DNA of 64,000 bases. It comes from VFMC01 sp044238435. GTDB taxonomy: Bacteria; Actinomycetota; Acidimicrobiia; Acidimicrobiales; Ilumatobacteraceae. Position numbers and translations under genes: made by a program. A model generated the notes under the pieces. It was not told the origin of the DNA. It was given only the letters and a program-made list of their open reading frames with translations, and did not search any database. The DNA is taken from NCBI GenBank assembly GCA_044238435.1, contig JBIIDH010000002.1, positions 1 through 64,000 on the forward strand, in the 5' to 3' direction. This document shows, one piece after another, positions 1 to 8,203 of this stretch (positions are counted from its first letter, which is position 1; every line of letters begins with the position of its first letter).

Positions 1-375
1 GCCGACAAAGAGAGCGTGCCCGAGATCGACATCATGGAGTGGTACGGATCGCAGCCCACCCGGGTGACGATGAATGTGCACCAACGAGTCGACGGAGTGA
101 AGCGCCAGAACCGTGTGGTGCAGTACACCACCGACATGTCCGGAGGCTGGCACGTCTTCGGTATGCGCTGGACCCCGACTGCTGTCGTGTTCTACATGGA
201 CGGCGCCGAAGTGGGCCGGGTCGACGACCCGGCCCTCGTGCCCAACAGTGCGATGTACCTGTTGCTGAACCTGGCGGTGGGCGGCGGCCAGGCCGGCACT
301 CCCGATCCCGCTGCCTTCCCCGCCACATTCGCAATCGACTACGTGCGCGTGTGGCAACCGACTGGAGGAACCTGA
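1..375 (+). CDS. GH16 family glycoside hydrolase, C-terminal part
   Basis: The frame is open from base 1 and ends at TGA 373-375, so only the last 124 codons are here. The motif EIDIMEW near residue 8 is the GH16 active-site signature (E-x-D-x-x-E: nucleophile, helper Asp, acid/base). It is followed by the family's beta-jelly-roll pattern, including WHVFGMRW, and ends in DYVRVWQPT, a typical GH16 C-terminus. GH16 enzymes cleave beta-1,3/1,4-glucans or galactans, usually outside the cell; the substrate cannot be read from this fragment. The next gene begins 2 nt after the stop, so it is co-transcribed with envelope-polysaccharide genes. It may therefore process or transglycosylate a self-made glycan rather than degrade food. 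Family is sure; role is inferred. Confidence 0.88.
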   Translation, partial: ADKESVPEIDIMEWYGSQPTRVTMNVHQRVDGVKRQNRVVQYTTDMSGGWHVFGMRWTPTAVVFYMDGAEVGRVDDPALVPNSAMYLLLNLAVGGGQAGTPDPAAFPATFAIDYVRVWQPTGGT

Positions 376-377
376 TC

Positions 378-1514
378 ATGACCAGTGTCGTCACACCCCT
401 ACCGGTGCTCGACCCGGCAGCTCCGCATCACGCAGCGCTCGACCCGGCCACACACGCGTTCGGTCGTCTCGCCCTGGGTGGCACGGTCACGTCGCCGGCA
501 CCGCGCGACGTCTGGGCCGACGTGGTGGCAGCAGATCCCGGTGCGCTTCCCGAACAGACACCGGAATGGACCGACGCCGTCTGTGCGGTGGAGGGCTGTA
601 GCGACGCGAGTCGGCTGTACGAGTTCGCCGACGGTCGCCGGTTCGTGCTGCCGCTGGTGCGTCGCGGTGGGCTGCGTGGTCTGGGTGGGCAGTTGTGGTC
701 GTTCCCACTGGGTTGGGGCATCGGTGGGCCCGCCGGTGCCGGGCTCGACGCCGGGGCTGTCGAGGCGATCGCCGCCGACCTGCTCAGCCTTCGAGTGGCC
801 CGTGTGGCGCTGCGGGTCGACCCGCTCGAGGCCTCGCTGTGGGAGGGGGTGCACGGGCCCGGCGTGACCGCCCTGCCACGCCTGGCGCACGTGGTGCCGC
901 TGTTCCCCAGCCCGGCCGAGCACCTGGCAGCGATGTCGAAGACGACCCGGCGCAAGATCGTGCGTTCCCAGCGCGACGACCTACGCGTCGAGGTCGACAC
1001 CACCGGGGCCCTGCTCGGCGACCACTACTCGATGTATCTGAAGTCGGTCGAGCGGTGGGCCGAACGACAGCACGAACCGCTGTGGCTTGCTCGCTGGCGG
1101 GCCGAGCGTCGCGACTCGATCGCCAAGTTGCAGGCGATGGCCACGTTCCTCGGGCCCGATCGGTTCCGGCTCATCGTTGCCTACGCGGGCGATCGACCGG
1201 CGGCGTCCACCATCGTGCTCCTCGGACCGATCACCCGCGACACCCGTGCCGCGCTCGACCGCGATGTGGCCGCGCAGATGAACGCAAGTGAAGCCGTGCA
1301 ATGGCGAGCCATCCAGGAGGCCTACGCCTACGGCAGCACCCACTACAACATGGGCGAATCGGGTACCTCGGCATCGTTGGCCCGCTACAAGGAGCACTTC
1401 CTCGCCGAACCGGTTCCCTACGCCGAATACCGCTTCGAACGGTTGCCGCTCACCCGCACCGACGTGGCCGCCCGCTCGCTCGTGAAGCGCGCCATCGGGT
1501 TCAAGGACGCGTGA
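378..1514 (+). CDS. FemAB/GNAT-like acyltransferase (CelD/BcsL type)
   Basis: 378 aa. ATG 378 is chosen because GGAGGA at 364-369 gives an ideal ribosome-binding site, although the frame is open further upstream. The C-terminal half (about residues 170-340) reads as an Acetyltransf_6/FemAB-like GNAT fold: MSKTTRRKIVRS, then a core with YAGDRPAAS and the terminal YKEHFLAEPVPYAEYRF. Such proteins transfer acyl or aminoacyl groups to cell-wall or exopolysaccharide precursors in the cytoplasm. It sits 2 nt after a GH16 gene and 2 nt before an APH-fold kinase, with a flippase next. This suggests modification of a glycan or lipid-linked precursor. The exact donor and acceptor cannot be seen. Confidence 0.8.
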   Translation: MTSVVTPLPVLDPAAPHHAALDPATHAFGRLALGGTVTSPAPRDVWADVVAADPGALPEQTPEWTDAVCAVEGCSDASRLYEFADGRRFVLPLVRRGGLRGLGGQLWSFPLGWGIGGPAGAGLDAGAVEAIAADLLSLRVARVALRVDPLEASLWEGVHGPGVTALPRLAHVVPLFPSPAEHLAAMSKTTRRKIVRSQRDDLRVEVDTTGALLGDHYSMYLKSVERWAERQHEPLWLARWRAERRDSIAKLQAMATFLGPDRFRLIVAYAGDRPAASTIVLLGPITRDTRAALDRDVAAQMNASEAVQWRAIQEAYAYGSTHYNMGESGTSASLARYKEHFLAEPVPYAEYRFERLPLTRTDVAARSLVKRAIGFKDA

Positions 1515-1516
1515 CG

Positions 1517-2593
1517 ATGAGCATGTCGGTAGCCATAGCCGAGGCGCCCCTGGGCCGCTTCCTCATCGACCGTCGCAACGCCGTGCGGCATCGGCGACGC
1601 GACCGGTCGGCAACGCGGGTACTTGCCGCGTTCGATGCCGTGCGCAGCGGCGACCTGTCGCTGGTGGGCGCCAGCATGGTGCCGACCGGCAACGACGTCG
1701 CGGTGGTGCGCGCCCTGATGGCCGACGAGCCGGTGATCGTGAAGATCGCCCTGTCGCCCACCGCCAACGGCGGTCTCGAACGGCATGGAGCGATGCTGGC
1801 AGCACTGGCCGAACTCGACCTCGGCAACCGGGTGCCGCGCCTGTTCGACACGGGCATGGCCGATGTCGACGGGGGGTGCCGGTACGTCATCGAGTCGGCG
1901 TACCCCGGAAGGGTGCTGCCGGTGTACGCCGACACCACTGCGGTCGCATCGGCGCTGTCGCTGATGAGCGCCGTGCACGATCGTTCGGCGAGCACCACGG
2001 TGCTCACCGACGCCGACATCGAGGCACTCGTCGACCCCCACCTCGATGCTCTGCTCGCTGCCGGGCTGCCGTCGTGGCGCGTCGCTGCGCTGGGCGATCT
2101 GCGCGCCGTGCTGCACGACTCGTTGGTCGGGCGTGAGGTGCAGTTGGCGCTCACCCATGGCGATTGCTGGCCGGGCAATGTGATGGGTGACATCACGTCC
2201 GAGGGCACCTGGACGGCCACCGGTCTGATCGACTGGGAGAACGGCTCGCTGCGCGGGTTGCCCGAGATGGACCTCGCCCACTACCTGCTCGCCATGCATC
2301 CGCGTGGCCCGGTCGCCGCCGTCCTCGACGGCCTGGGTGCACCGGGTCTCGCCGTGGCGCGCCGGCTGGAGCCGTTCGGCCCGGTGGTGGCCAACCCCGA
2401 TCTTCCCGCCTCGCTGTGCACGGTGCTGGCCTGGCTGGCCCATGTGGGGTCCGGCGTGTCGCGCGCAGAACGTTTCTCGCCCGGCCGGGCGTGGATGGGC
2501 AAGGTGGTGTCACCGCTGCTCGACGCGGTTGCCGACGGCGACGCAAGTTGGCGCCATGGGCTTCGCCACTGGGCGCAGGGGGGTGTGCGGTGA
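1517..2593 (+). CDS. APH-fold phosphotransferase
   Basis: 358 aa. The start is ATG 1517, 2 nt after the preceding stop; GTG 1511 and ATG 1523 are in-frame alternatives. The aminoglycoside-phosphotransferase/choline-kinase fold is clear. A P-loop-like N-lobe has VIVKIALS for the ATP-binding Lys. The catalytic Brenner motif is LTHGDCWPGNVMGD, and the Mg-binding segment is GLIDWENG, followed by DLAHYLLAM. The family phosphorylates hydroxyls of small molecules such as sugars, choline and aminoglycosides. Its place between a FemAB-like protein and a flippase argues for a sugar or polyol headgroup in surface-polymer synthesis, not drug resistance. The stop overlaps the GTG of the next gene (GTGA), so the two are translationally coupled. 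Confidence 0.82.
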   Translation: MSMSVAIAEAPLGRFLIDRRNAVRHRRRDRSATRVLAAFDAVRSGDLSLVGASMVPTGNDVAVVRALMADEPVIVKIALSPTANGGLERHGAMLAALAELDLGNRVPRLFDTGMADVDGGCRYVIESAYPGRVLPVYADTTAVASALSLMSAVHDRSASTTVLTDADIEALVDPHLDALLAAGLPSWRVAALGDLRAVLHDSLVGREVQLALTHGDCWPGNVMGDITSEGTWTATGLIDWENGSLRGLPEMDLAHYLLAMHPRGPVAAVLDGLGAPGLAVARRLEPFGPVVANPDLPASLCTVLAWLAHVGSGVSRAERFSPGRAWMGKVVSPLLDAVADGDASWRHGLRHWAQGGVR

Positions 2594-3987
2594 GCGTGGG
2601 GGCACCACCGGCGCCGCTGCCCCACGGGTCGTCGAACGTCGCGCGCCGCGTCGGCCTACGACGCGGCGCACGCGACGGAGTTGCTGCTTCCTCCGCCTCC
2701 GGACAGAGCATCGGCGGGGCCTCCGCCGTTCTCATCGGCAGCAGCTTCGTCAGTTCAGCGATCGGCCTGGCGTACTGGCTGGTCGCGGCGCGCAGTCTGG
2801 AACCTGCGCAGCTGGGCCTCGACGCCGCAGTGGTGAACACGGTGATGCTGGCCACCAACCTCGGCAGCCTCGACCTGGTGCACGCGGTGCCTCGTTACCT
2901 TCCCGCAGCCGGCAACCGGGCGGCTGCATTCGTGCGCACGAGCTATGGCGTGGCGGTGGGGCTGAGCCTGCTCGTGGCCGTGGTGTTCCTGGTGGGTGTC
3001 CGCACCTGGACTCCGTCGCTCGCCTATCTCGTCGACCAGGTGGCATGGACCGCGCTGTTCCTGCTGGCCGTGATGGCCTGGTCGACCTTCGCCCTGCAGG
3101 ACTGCGTCCTCATCGCCCTGCGGCGCAGCAATTGGGTACCCATCGAGAACGTGGTCTTCTCGGCGTTGAAGCTGGTGCTGCTGCTGGTGCTGGTGGAGGT
3201 GGCGCCGCGCTACGCCGTGCTGTTGTCGTGGACCCTGCCGGCCCTGTTGTTCGTGGCGATCGTGAACCTCGGCGTCGTGCGCCGAGCGGTGCGACCCACC
3301 GCCGACACGCCACCGGTGTCGCTGCCGTCGCGAGGCCGACTGACGCGCACGGTGCTGGTGGGCAACGGCGCCAACATCGCCGGCATCGTGGTGGCGGGCA
3401 CCCTGCCGCTGTTGATCACCGAACGCTTCGGCGCAGAGGCGAACGCCTCGTACTACCTCGCCTGGTCGATGGCCTACGTGCTGTTCCTCGCGCCGCGCTA
3501 CGTGTCGCTGGTGGTGCTGTCGCGTGCCGAGCACCAGCCCGAGCAGCTCGACGACATCACGCTGCGGGCCACGCTGGCATCCACCGCGCTGGTGGGCGTG
3601 GCGGCACTGGTGGCGCTCGTGCTCGCGCGGCCGGTGCTGGGCCTGGTGGGAAGCGCCTACCAGGACGAAGCGGTCGGGTTGCTGCAACTGATGTGTCTGG
3701 CCGCCGTGCCGCGCTGTGTGGTGGTGATGGTTGCAGCATGGGCCCGCGGGCGGCAGCGCATCGTGCTGGCGGTGGTGGTGTCGATCGCCGAGTACGTCGC
3801 CATGATCGGCTTTGCGTTGCTGTTCGTCGGGCGGATGGGTGTGGTGGGCTTCGGGTGGGCCTGGCTGGCAGGCGAGACCCTGGCTGCCGTGGTGCTGGCC
3901 GGGGTGGCCTGGCGCACCAGGCACATCGACCTCGCCCTGGTGCGCAACGCCGTCACCGCACGCCGGGTGCCGAACGCAGCAGCGTGA
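2590..3987 (+). CDS. Polysaccharide flippase (MOP/PST superfamily)
   Basis: 465 aa. GTG 2590 overlaps the previous stop in GTGA. After a short basic N-terminus come about 12 to 14 hydrophobic segments, beginning GGASAVLIGSSFVSSAIGLA and continuing to residue 440. This is the length and topology of Wzx/PST oligosaccharide flippases of the MOP superfamily, which move lipid-linked oligosaccharides across the membrane. The loop after the sixth segment contains TRTVLVGNGANIAGIV, which resembles the start of the second pseudo-repeat. It is the last gene of the operon with GH16, FemAB-like and APH-like proteins. No glycosyltransferase lies inside the window on this side; these probably lie upstream of base 1. 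Confidence 0.82.
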   Translation: MSVGAPPAPLPHGSSNVARRVGLRRGARDGVAASSASGQSIGGASAVLIGSSFVSSAIGLAYWLVAARSLEPAQLGLDAAVVNTVMLATNLGSLDLVHAVPRYLPAAGNRAAAFVRTSYGVAVGLSLLVAVVFLVGVRTWTPSLAYLVDQVAWTALFLLAVMAWSTFALQDCVLIALRRSNWVPIENVVFSALKLVLLLVLVEVAPRYAVLLSWTLPALLFVAIVNLGVVRRAVRPTADTPPVSLPSRGRLTRTVLVGNGANIAGIVVAGTLPLLITERFGAEANASYYLAWSMAYVLFLAPRYVSLVVLSRAEHQPEQLDDITLRATLASTALVGVAALVALVLARPVLGLVGSAYQDEAVGLLQLMCLAAVPRCVVVMVAAWARGRQRIVLAVVVSIAEYVAMIGFALLFVGRMGVVGFGWAWLAGETLAAVVLAGVAWRTRHIDLALVRNAVTARRVPNAAA

Positions 3988-3989
3988 AT

Positions 3990-3995
3990 TAGCCT
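3990..3995 (+). promoter_or_regulatory. Leaderless -10 element of map
   Basis: TAGCCT ends 6 nt before GTG 4002 and no Shine-Dalgarno precedes the start. The spacing places the transcript start on the start codon, the usual leaderless arrangement in actinobacteria. Confidence 0.6.
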
Positions 3996-4001
3996 GGGGG
4001 C

Positions 4002-4985
4002 GTGCACCAGACCGCCGCTCCTCCCGACGTGCTCCCGCAGGCGAACGACGCGTGCTGGTGCGGCAGCGGCCGCAAGTACAAGCGCTGTCACCGTCCACTC
4101 GAGGGTCGGGTGCTGCCCGGCGAGATCAGCCCCATGCGCCCCGTGCCCGCGTCCATCGGCCGCCCGCCCTACGCCGACACCGGCGAGGTGCGCCGCTGGT
4201 CGGAGCCACGGGTGAAGAGCCCCGAGATCATCGAGCGTATGCGTCACGCCGGTGCGGCGGCCGCCGAAGTGCTGCGCCTGGCGGGCGAGATGGTGCGGCC
4301 CGGCATCACCACCGATGCCATCGACGCCTACGTGCACCAGCTCTGCATCGAACGCAACTGCTATCCCAGCCCGCTCAACTACAGCGGGTACCCGAAGAGC
4401 GTGTGCACCAGCGTGAACGAGGTCATCTGCCACGGCATCCCCGACTCGCGCCAACTGCGTGAGGGCGACATCGTCAACCTCGACGTCACCTGCTACGTCG
4501 GCGGTGTGCACGGCGACACGAACGCCACGTTCTTCGTCGGCGAGGTCGACGACGAGAGTCGCAACCTGGTGAGGGTGGCCGAGGAGGCCATGTGGCGCGG
4601 CATCGAGGCCGTCGTGCCCGGCCGGCCGTTGTCCGACATCGGTCGGGCCATCGAGGCGGCCGCCAAGCCCCACCGCTACGGCGTCGTGCGGGCGTTCATC
4701 GGCCACGGCATCGGCGAGCAGTTCCACACCGACATCCAGGTGCTGCACTACTACGACCAGCGGGCCAGCATGATCATGCGGCCGGGCATGACCTTCACCA
4801 TCGAGCCGATGATCAACCTCGGCTCCTGGCAGCACAAGATGGCGTTCGACGATGGCTGGACAGCGGTCACCGCCGACGGCAAGCGGTCGGCACAGTTCGA
4901 GCACACCTGCCTCGTCACCGACGACGGCGTCGATGTGCTCACTGCGCCGGGTGCGGCATCGCCCAGCGCCCCCTGGCGTCGCTGA
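4002..4985 (+). CDS. map: Type I methionine aminopeptidase with SEC-C zinc motif
   Basis: 327 aa, start GTG 4002 supported by the leaderless -10 at 3990. It removes N-terminal Met from nascent proteins. Residues 14-27 are a SEC-C zinc-binding motif (CWCGSGRKYKRCH), an N-terminal extension found on many bacterial MetAPs and thought to help ribosome association. The pita-bread catalytic domain follows. Metal ligands are visible in NLDVTCYVGGVHGDTN (two Asp), GHGIGEQFH (His), FTIEPMI (Glu) and QFEHTCLVT (Glu). Length fits type I MetAP plus the extension. It has its own promoter and ends 25 nt before the convergent methyltransferase gene. Confidence 0.96.
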   Translation: MHQTAAPPDVLPQANDACWCGSGRKYKRCHRPLEGRVLPGEISPMRPVPASIGRPPYADTGEVRRWSEPRVKSPEIIERMRHAGAAAAEVLRLAGEMVRPGITTDAIDAYVHQLCIERNCYPSPLNYSGYPKSVCTSVNEVICHGIPDSRQLREGDIVNLDVTCYVGGVHGDTNATFFVGEVDDESRNLVRVAEEAMWRGIEAVVPGRPLSDIGRAIEAAAKPHRYGVVRAFIGHGIGEQFHTDIQVLHYYDQRASMIMRPGMTFTIEPMINLGSWQHKMAFDDGWTAVTADGKRSAQFEHTCLVTDDGVDVLTAPGAASPSAPWRR

Positions 4986-5010
4986 CGGTTCCAGGCCGAC
5001 GAGCGGTTCG

Positions 5011-6264
5011 TCAGCCCAACGGGATGGATCCGAGCAGCCGCGCATTCAGTCGCACGCTGCCGGCGCCAAGGCCGCTGCCCGCTGCACGGTGGTGCACCCA
5101 CTCGGTCGCCGTGGGCGACGACAACACCGCCATCACCCGTTCCAGGTCGGTGCTCGTACAGGTGATGACGGGCACGCTCGGTAGCCACTCGCCGCGCTGA
5201 TCGTGCACGGCTTCGATGACGGAGGTCTGGTTGGCGACCAACACCTTCGGCACCAGGCGCTGCGCCGCCCACTGCTGCAGCCGGGGCGACAGCCGGTCGA
5301 GGGCCACCCGTGGCGCTGTGTACCACTGTTTGGCGAAGCGCACCGGGCGGGTGCCCCAGTGGCAGACGCCCGGGTCGATCAGACCCGAGGTGACGAGCGG
5401 CGGCCCGTCGATGTCGTCGCCCACCGCACCGATGAGGCCGTAGTACTGGTCGCGGAAGTCGGCAGTGAACGTGGCGATGTCGGCGAGCACCGGCCCGTCG
5501 TGCACGCCCGGCGACCCGCCGGTCAGCAGCGCGGCCCACATCGCCGGCATCGTCATGCTGGCGATCGGCCCGAAGTCGGTGCCCCGGGCGCGCTGCACCG
5601 GCCCGGGTGGGCCGGCGACCTCCCACACTCCGGCCCACACGCGCACCTGCGCATCGAAGAGGTGGTCGTCGCTCCACCACATCCACCGCATCGCAGCGGT
5701 GGCGTCGACCGCATCGCGGATGTCGGCCGCGTCGCGTGCGGAGAGCAGCGGCTGGGGCAGTACCAGCCCGATCCTGCCCGAGGGGGCGACCAGTCGTACG
5801 GCCAGCGCCAGGAACACCGCGGCCGTGTCGGCGTAGGGCCCTCCGCCGTACCGGGATCGACCGCCGCGGGTGGTGGCGCGAGCGAGCTGGTTCAGGAACG
5901 GCGGGTTGCCGACGACGATGTCGAACGTACCGGAGCCCCAGTCGTGGGTGAGGGCGTCGGCTTCGATGATGGTTGCCGCCGGACCGAGTGCGCTACGTGC
6001 TGCGGCCACCGCGGTGGCGTCGATGTCGCACCCCACCAGTTCGGCCCGGTCGCCCAGCCGACGACCGACGGCGGCGAGGAAGCGGCCGTCGCCGCAGGCC
6101 GGATCGAGCACTCGCACCGGGTGTGCGCCGGGTGCCAGCCCGTCGAGGGCGCGGTCGACCACGTGCTCGACCAGTGCATCGGGGGTGTACCAGGCACCCA
6201 ACTGCTTGCGCCGCGTCGCAGCGGTTGCAGCTGATGCGGCCCTCGCTGGTTGTGGCGCGCCCAT
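5011..6264 (-). CDS. Solitary N6-adenine-type DNA methyltransferase
   Basis: 417 aa. The start is ATG 6264, with TACGCT 6 nt upstream on the minus strand. The frame stays open antisense through coaA, but that extension has no domain. Motif X-like AWYTPDALVEHVV is followed by SAM-binding motif I, VLDPACGDGRF, and by the amino-methyltransferase motif IV, IVVGNPPFLNQL. NPPF is characteristic of N6-adenine enzymes of the Eco57I/type I-like gamma class. The C-terminal about 200 residues, including the DQYYGLIG segment, could hold the target-recognition part. No endonuclease, specificity subunit or helicase is adjacent, so it looks like an orphan methyltransferase. The DNA target is unknown, and a non-DNA substrate is a less likely alternative. 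Confidence 0.8.
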   Translation of the reverse strand: MGAPQPARAASAATAATRRKQLGAWYTPDALVEHVVDRALDGLAPGAHPVRVLDPACGDGRFLAAVGRRLGDRAELVGCDIDATAVAAARSALGPAATIIEADALTHDWGSGTFDIVVGNPPFLNQLARATTRGGRSRYGGGPYADTAAVFLALAVRLVAPSGRIGLVLPQPLLSARDAADIRDAVDATAAMRWMWWSDDHLFDAQVRVWAGVWEVAGPPGPVQRARGTDFGPIASMTMPAMWAALLTGGSPGVHDGPVLADIATFTADFRDQYYGLIGAVGDDIDGPPLVTSGLIDPGVCHWGTRPVRFAKQWYTAPRVALDRLSPRLQQWAAQRLVPKVLVANQTSVIEAVHDQRGEWLPSVPVITCTSTDLERVMAVLSSPTATEWVHHRAAGSGLGAGSVRLNARLLGSIPLG

Positions 6265-6270
6265 GCGGGC

Positions 6271-6280
6271 AGCGTAGGGT
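6271..6280. promoter_or_regulatory. Overlapping divergent -10 elements
   Basis: The ten bases AGCGTAGGGT contain TAGGGT (6275-6280) for coaA on the plus strand, 8 nt before GTG 6289. They also contain TACGCT (6271-6276) for the methyltransferase on the minus strand, 6 nt before ATG 6264. The two hexamers share the dinucleotide TA at 6275-6276, so two polymerases could not use them at once. Confidence 0.6.
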
Positions 6281-6288
6281 TCGCCACC

Positions 6289-7227
6289 GTGACCGATGCG
6301 GCTGGCCGCTATCTCACGTTCCACCGTGACGAATGGGCCGACCTGCGCGCGGCCACACCTCTGACGTTGCGCGAGAGCGAACTCGCTGCGCTCCGGGGCA
6401 TCAACGACCGCATCGACCTCGACGAGGTGGCGGCCATCTATCTGCCGCTCACCCGGTTGCTCAACCTGTACGTGGCGGCCACGCAGAACCTGCACAAGGT
6501 GTCGGCTGCCTTCCTCGGCACGCTCGCCCCGAAGGTGCCGTACGTCATCGGCGTCGCCGGCAGCGTGGCCGTGGGCAAGAGCACCTTCGCCCGCATCCTG
6601 CAGGCCCTGCTCGCCCGCTGGCCCGACCACCCGCAGGTCGACCTCGTCACCACCGACGGCTTCCTGCACCCCAACCGGGTGCTCACCGAGCGCGGCATCA
6701 TGAACCGCAAGGGCTTCCCCGAGAGCTACGACACACGGCGCCTGATGGAGTTCCTCCGCGAACTGAAGAGCGGTGCCCCCGAGGTGACCGCGCCGGTGTA
6801 CAGCCACGTCGTGTACGACATCGTCGACGGTGAGGAGACGGTCGTGCGCCAGCCCGACATCCTCATCCTCGAAGGCTTGAACGTGCTGCAGGTGGGCGCC
6901 CCCACAAAGGGCGAGGCGAACGAGTTCGTCAGCGACTACTTCGACTTCAGCATCTACATCGACGCCGACGAGGCCGACATCGAGCACTGGTACGTCGAGC
7001 GCTTCTTGAAGCTGTGCGAGACGGTGTTCCAAGACCCCGACAGCTTCTTCCGCAACTTCGCCCACCTCTCGCGCGACGAGGCCGTCGAGACGGCGCGGGG
7101 CATCTGGCGCGAGATCAACGGCAAGAACCTCAGCGAGAACATCGAGCCCACCCGGTCGCGGGCCAGCCTGCTGCTGCGCAAGGGCATCGACCACCGCGTC
7201 ACCGACGTGTCGCTCCGGCGGCTCTGA
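6289..7227 (+). CDS. coaA: Type I pantothenate kinase
   Basis: 312 aa, close to the 316 aa of E. coli CoaA. It phosphorylates pantothenate with ATP, the first and regulated step of coenzyme A synthesis, in the cytosol. The P-loop GSVAVGKST starts at about residue 91 and matches the bacterial enzyme exactly. Further conserved blocks are VTTDGFLHPN, NRKGFPESYD, PVYSHVVYDIV and ILILEGLNVLQ, and SDYFDFSIYIDA includes the pantothenate-pocket region. The start GTG 6289 is supported by the -10 TAGGGT 8 nt upstream. It diverges from the DNA methyltransferase and is followed 13 nt later by an esterase gene. Confidence 0.97.
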   Translation: MTDAAGRYLTFHRDEWADLRAATPLTLRESELAALRGINDRIDLDEVAAIYLPLTRLLNLYVAATQNLHKVSAAFLGTLAPKVPYVIGVAGSVAVGKSTFARILQALLARWPDHPQVDLVTTDGFLHPNRVLTERGIMNRKGFPESYDTRRLMEFLRELKSGAPEVTAPVYSHVVYDIVDGEETVVRQPDILILEGLNVLQVGAPTKGEANEFVSDYFDFSIYIDADEADIEHWYVERFLKLCETVFQDPDSFFRNFAHLSRDEAVETARGIWREINGKNLSENIEPTRSRASLLLRKGIDHRVTDVSLRRL

Positions 7228-7240
7228 CCCGGCCATCGCG

Positions 7241-8203
7241 ATGCGCCTCACGTTCGTCACGGTCGACGACGACACCCTGGCCGAGACCCGTGCCGCCAAC
7301 GAGCAGATGGCGGCGGCGATGGCGAACGTGCGGATGGAGGAGGTGCCACCCGCGAAGGTGCGGGCCGCCCGCGAATCGGGGCGCAGCGCGTTCCCGCTGC
7401 CGGTGGCCGACCCGCGAGCCGAGATGCCCACCATCACCGGCCCGGCGGGCGACATCCCGCTGCGCATCATCCGCGCCGCGCGGCCCGACGGGGTGTTCCT
7501 GCACATCCACGGCGGCGGCTTCACCTACGGCTCGCCGCGCGAGTACGACGATTTCCTCCGGGTGATCGTCGACCGCATGAACCTCACCGTCGTCAGCGTC
7601 GACTACCGCCTGGCCCCCGAGCACCCCTTCCCGGCCGGGGCCGACGACTGCGAGGCAGCGGCGCTGTGGTTCCTCGACCATGCGGCCGACCTGGGCGGCG
7701 GCCCGCTGATCATCGGTGGCGAGTCGGCCGGGGCGAACCTGGTGGTCACCACCCTGCTGCGTCTGCGCGACCGGCACGGCCTCACCCCGTTCGCCGGGGT
7801 GCAACTCTGCTACGGCTGGTACGACCTCGGGCTCACCCCGTCGATGCGCAACTGGGGTGCCGAGTCGCTGGTGCTGTCCACCCCGCACTCCGAGTGGCTG
7901 GCCGAGGGCTATGCGCCGGGCCGCACCCGCGACCAGCGCCGCGACCCCGCCGTGTCGCCGCTGCACGCTGCGCTGCACGACCTGCCGCCGGCCCAGTTCA
8001 GCGTGGGTACCCGCGATGCACTGGTCGACGACACGATGTTCCTGGCCACACGGTGGTGGATGGCCGGCAACGACACCACGCTCGACGTGTACCCCGAGGG
8101 CATGCACGGCTTCGACTCGCTGCCGAACCGTATGGCTGCATTAGCGCTCGACCGCTACGTCGATTGGGTGCGCGGTGTGCTGGCCGAGTCGCGCGTGGGT
8201 TAG
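7241..8203 (+). CDS. Alpha/beta hydrolase, HSL-type esterase
   Basis: 320 aa, ATG 7241, 13 nt after coaA and probably co-transcribed. It belongs to the hormone-sensitive-lipase group of carboxylesterases. The oxyanion-hole motif HIHGGGFTYGS is at about residues 87-97, the nucleophile elbow is GESAGANL, the acid is in TRDALVDD, and the catalytic His is in GMHGFDSL. Such enzymes hydrolyse short-chain acyl esters in the cytoplasm; the substrate cannot be told. Its TAG stop overlaps the TAA stop of the convergent HAD gene (TTAG at 8200-8203). Confidence 0.9.
   Translation: MRLTFVTVDDDTLAETRAANEQMAAAMANVRMEEVPPAKVRAARESGRSAFPLPVADPRAEMPTITGPAGDIPLRIIRAARPDGVFLHIHGGGFTYGSPREYDDFLRVIVDRMNLTVVSVDYRLAPEHPFPAGADDCEAAALWFLDHAADLGGGPLIIGGESAGANLVVTTLLRLRDRHGLTPFAGVQLCYGWYDLGLTPSMRNWGAESLVLSTPHSEWLAEGYAPGRTRDQRRDPAVSPLHAALHDLPPAQFSVGTRDALVDDTMFLATRWWMAGNDTTLDVYPEGMHGFDSLPNRMAALALDRYVDWVRGVLAESRVG

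Noticed and set aside
1517..2593. Aminoglycoside-resistance gene
   Set aside because: The APH fold is shared by many small-molecule kinases, and the tight operon with glycan genes points to envelope synthesis.
2755..4098. Minus-strand open frame of 447 codons opposite the flippase
   Set aside because: Low-complexity His/Gln/Arg composition and full overlap with a clear membrane protein; no start site signals.
6265..7524. Minus-strand open frame extending the DNA methyltransferase through coaA
   Set aside because: The extra part is antisense to a certain coaA gene, carries no domain, and a clear start with its own -10 lies at 6264.
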